5,440 bases of DNA from Elusimicrobiota bacterium. Lineage in GTDB: Bacteria; Elusimicrobiota; Elusimicrobia; UBA1565; UBA9628. Each line of letters starts with the position of its first letter. The first letter of the stretch is position 1. Below are positions 5,066 through 5,440 of the stretch, piece after piece. Both the position numbers and the translations under genes were made by a program. Below the pieces are notes generated by a model. The model did not search any database. It saw only the letters and a list, made by a program, of their open reading frames with translations, and was not told the DNA's origin. The stretch covers positions 1 to 5,440 of the forward strand of contig JAGWMT010000227.1 of NCBI GenBank assembly GCA_028871595.1, given 5' to 3'.

Positions 5066-5440
5066 CAGCGCCCGCCGTTTTCGTTGACGATGGCGACATG
5101 CGCGCCGTCGGCGTCGCCGGCGGAGATCATGCCGAACACCGACAGCAGGCGGGCCAGCGAGCCGCGGCGCCGCGCCACGTCGCGGGAGTAGGCCAAGGAC
5201 GGCGCCCACTTCACGGCCGCGTCGTCCATCATCTCGCGCCAGCGGGGCTGGACCACGCGCGCGTCGGCGATGCGGAACGGCGTGCGGCCGTAGTCCTCCA
5301 CGTCGCGGGTCAGGTTGGCCTTGAGGTCGCGGTTATCGGCCACCAGCTTGTCCACGTCGCCGAGCGCGGCGGCCCAGCCGTCGGACTCAAGAGAAGCGAC
5401 CGCCTTCTCCGCGTTGGCCTTGATGCGGCCGATCCGGTCC
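5065..5440 (-). CDS. Unrecognised protein, C-terminal 124 residues (5' end outside window)
   Basis: The frame is open from the window edge (first full codon at 5439) to the TGA at 5067-5065, so this is the end of a longer gene. The internal GTG at 5355 is not needed as a start, because the frame continues upstream in similar composition. The visible part is charged and probably helical (RIGRIKANAEKAVASLES, then LGDVDKLVADNRDLKANL, with coiled-coil-like spacing). Next comes an Arg/Trp-containing stretch (RVVQPRWREMMDDAAVKW), a short hydrophobic segment (LARLLSVFGMISAG), and a small beta-like tail (GAHVAIVNENGGR). No catalytic motif, signal or membrane helix is evident in this part. I do not recognise the family. 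The TGATG overlap puts it in one translational unit with the Crp/Fnr regulator, so the two proteins may share a function. Confidence 0.7.
   Translation of the reverse strand, partial: DRIGRIKANAEKAVASLESDGWAAALGDVDKLVADNRDLKANLTRDVEDYGRTPFRIADARVVQPRWREMMDDAAVKWAPSLAYSRDVARRRGSLARLLSVFGMISAGDADGAHVAIVNENGGR

Noticed and set aside
4274..5191. A 305-codon plus-strand frame opposite the Crp/Fnr gene
   Set aside because: No domain and biased composition; the minus-strand frame has a full Crp/Fnr architecture.

Overview
The window is compact, GC-rich bacterial chromosome. Coding density is high, third codon positions are mostly G/C, and two gene pairs overlap at their start and stop codons. No rRNA, tRNA, CRISPR array, insertion sequence or phage gene is visible. 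The protein families (ADP-sugar Nudix hydrolase, NTE-like cNMP-binding patatin, CLC transporter, Crp/Fnr regulator) occur in many free-living high-GC Gram-negative and deep-branching phyla. I cannot assign a phylum from this sequence alone.

Left half, plus strand (1-2913). The window opens inside a Nudix hydrolase of the ADP-ribose pyrophosphatase type, missing only its first few residues. Its TGA stop overlaps the TTG start of a 676-residue cytosolic protein. That protein has an N-terminal cyclic-nucleotide-binding domain, a middle MinD/ParA-like domain with no P-loop, and a C-terminal patatin phospholipase with an intact Ser-Asp dyad. After 73 bp comes a 93-residue secreted protein of unknown function.

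Right half, minus strand (5440-2919). Read in the direction of transcription, it starts with the C-terminal part of an unrecognised protein. Its stop overlaps the start of a Crp/Fnr-family regulator that lacks the usual cAMP contacts. A 108-bp spacer follows, holding a perfect 8-2-8 palindrome and a -10-like hexamer. Next is a 28-codon open frame that resembles the N-terminus of YwiC-like membrane proteins. It ends in an ATGA overlap with a CLC-family anion channel/transporter gene with several substitutions in its conserved motifs. The CLC gene runs tail to tail into the secreted-protein gene with 5 bp between the stop codons.

Working together: the Nudix/phospholipase pair looks translationally coupled and may link nucleotide metabolism or signalling to phospholipid turnover. 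The Crp-like regulator sits directly upstream of the CLC gene, with a symmetric site between them, so it could control anion transport. Both links are inference. The least ordinary feature is the YwiC-like minigene and leader arrangement ahead of the CLC gene. I do not see a clearly new multi-gene system.
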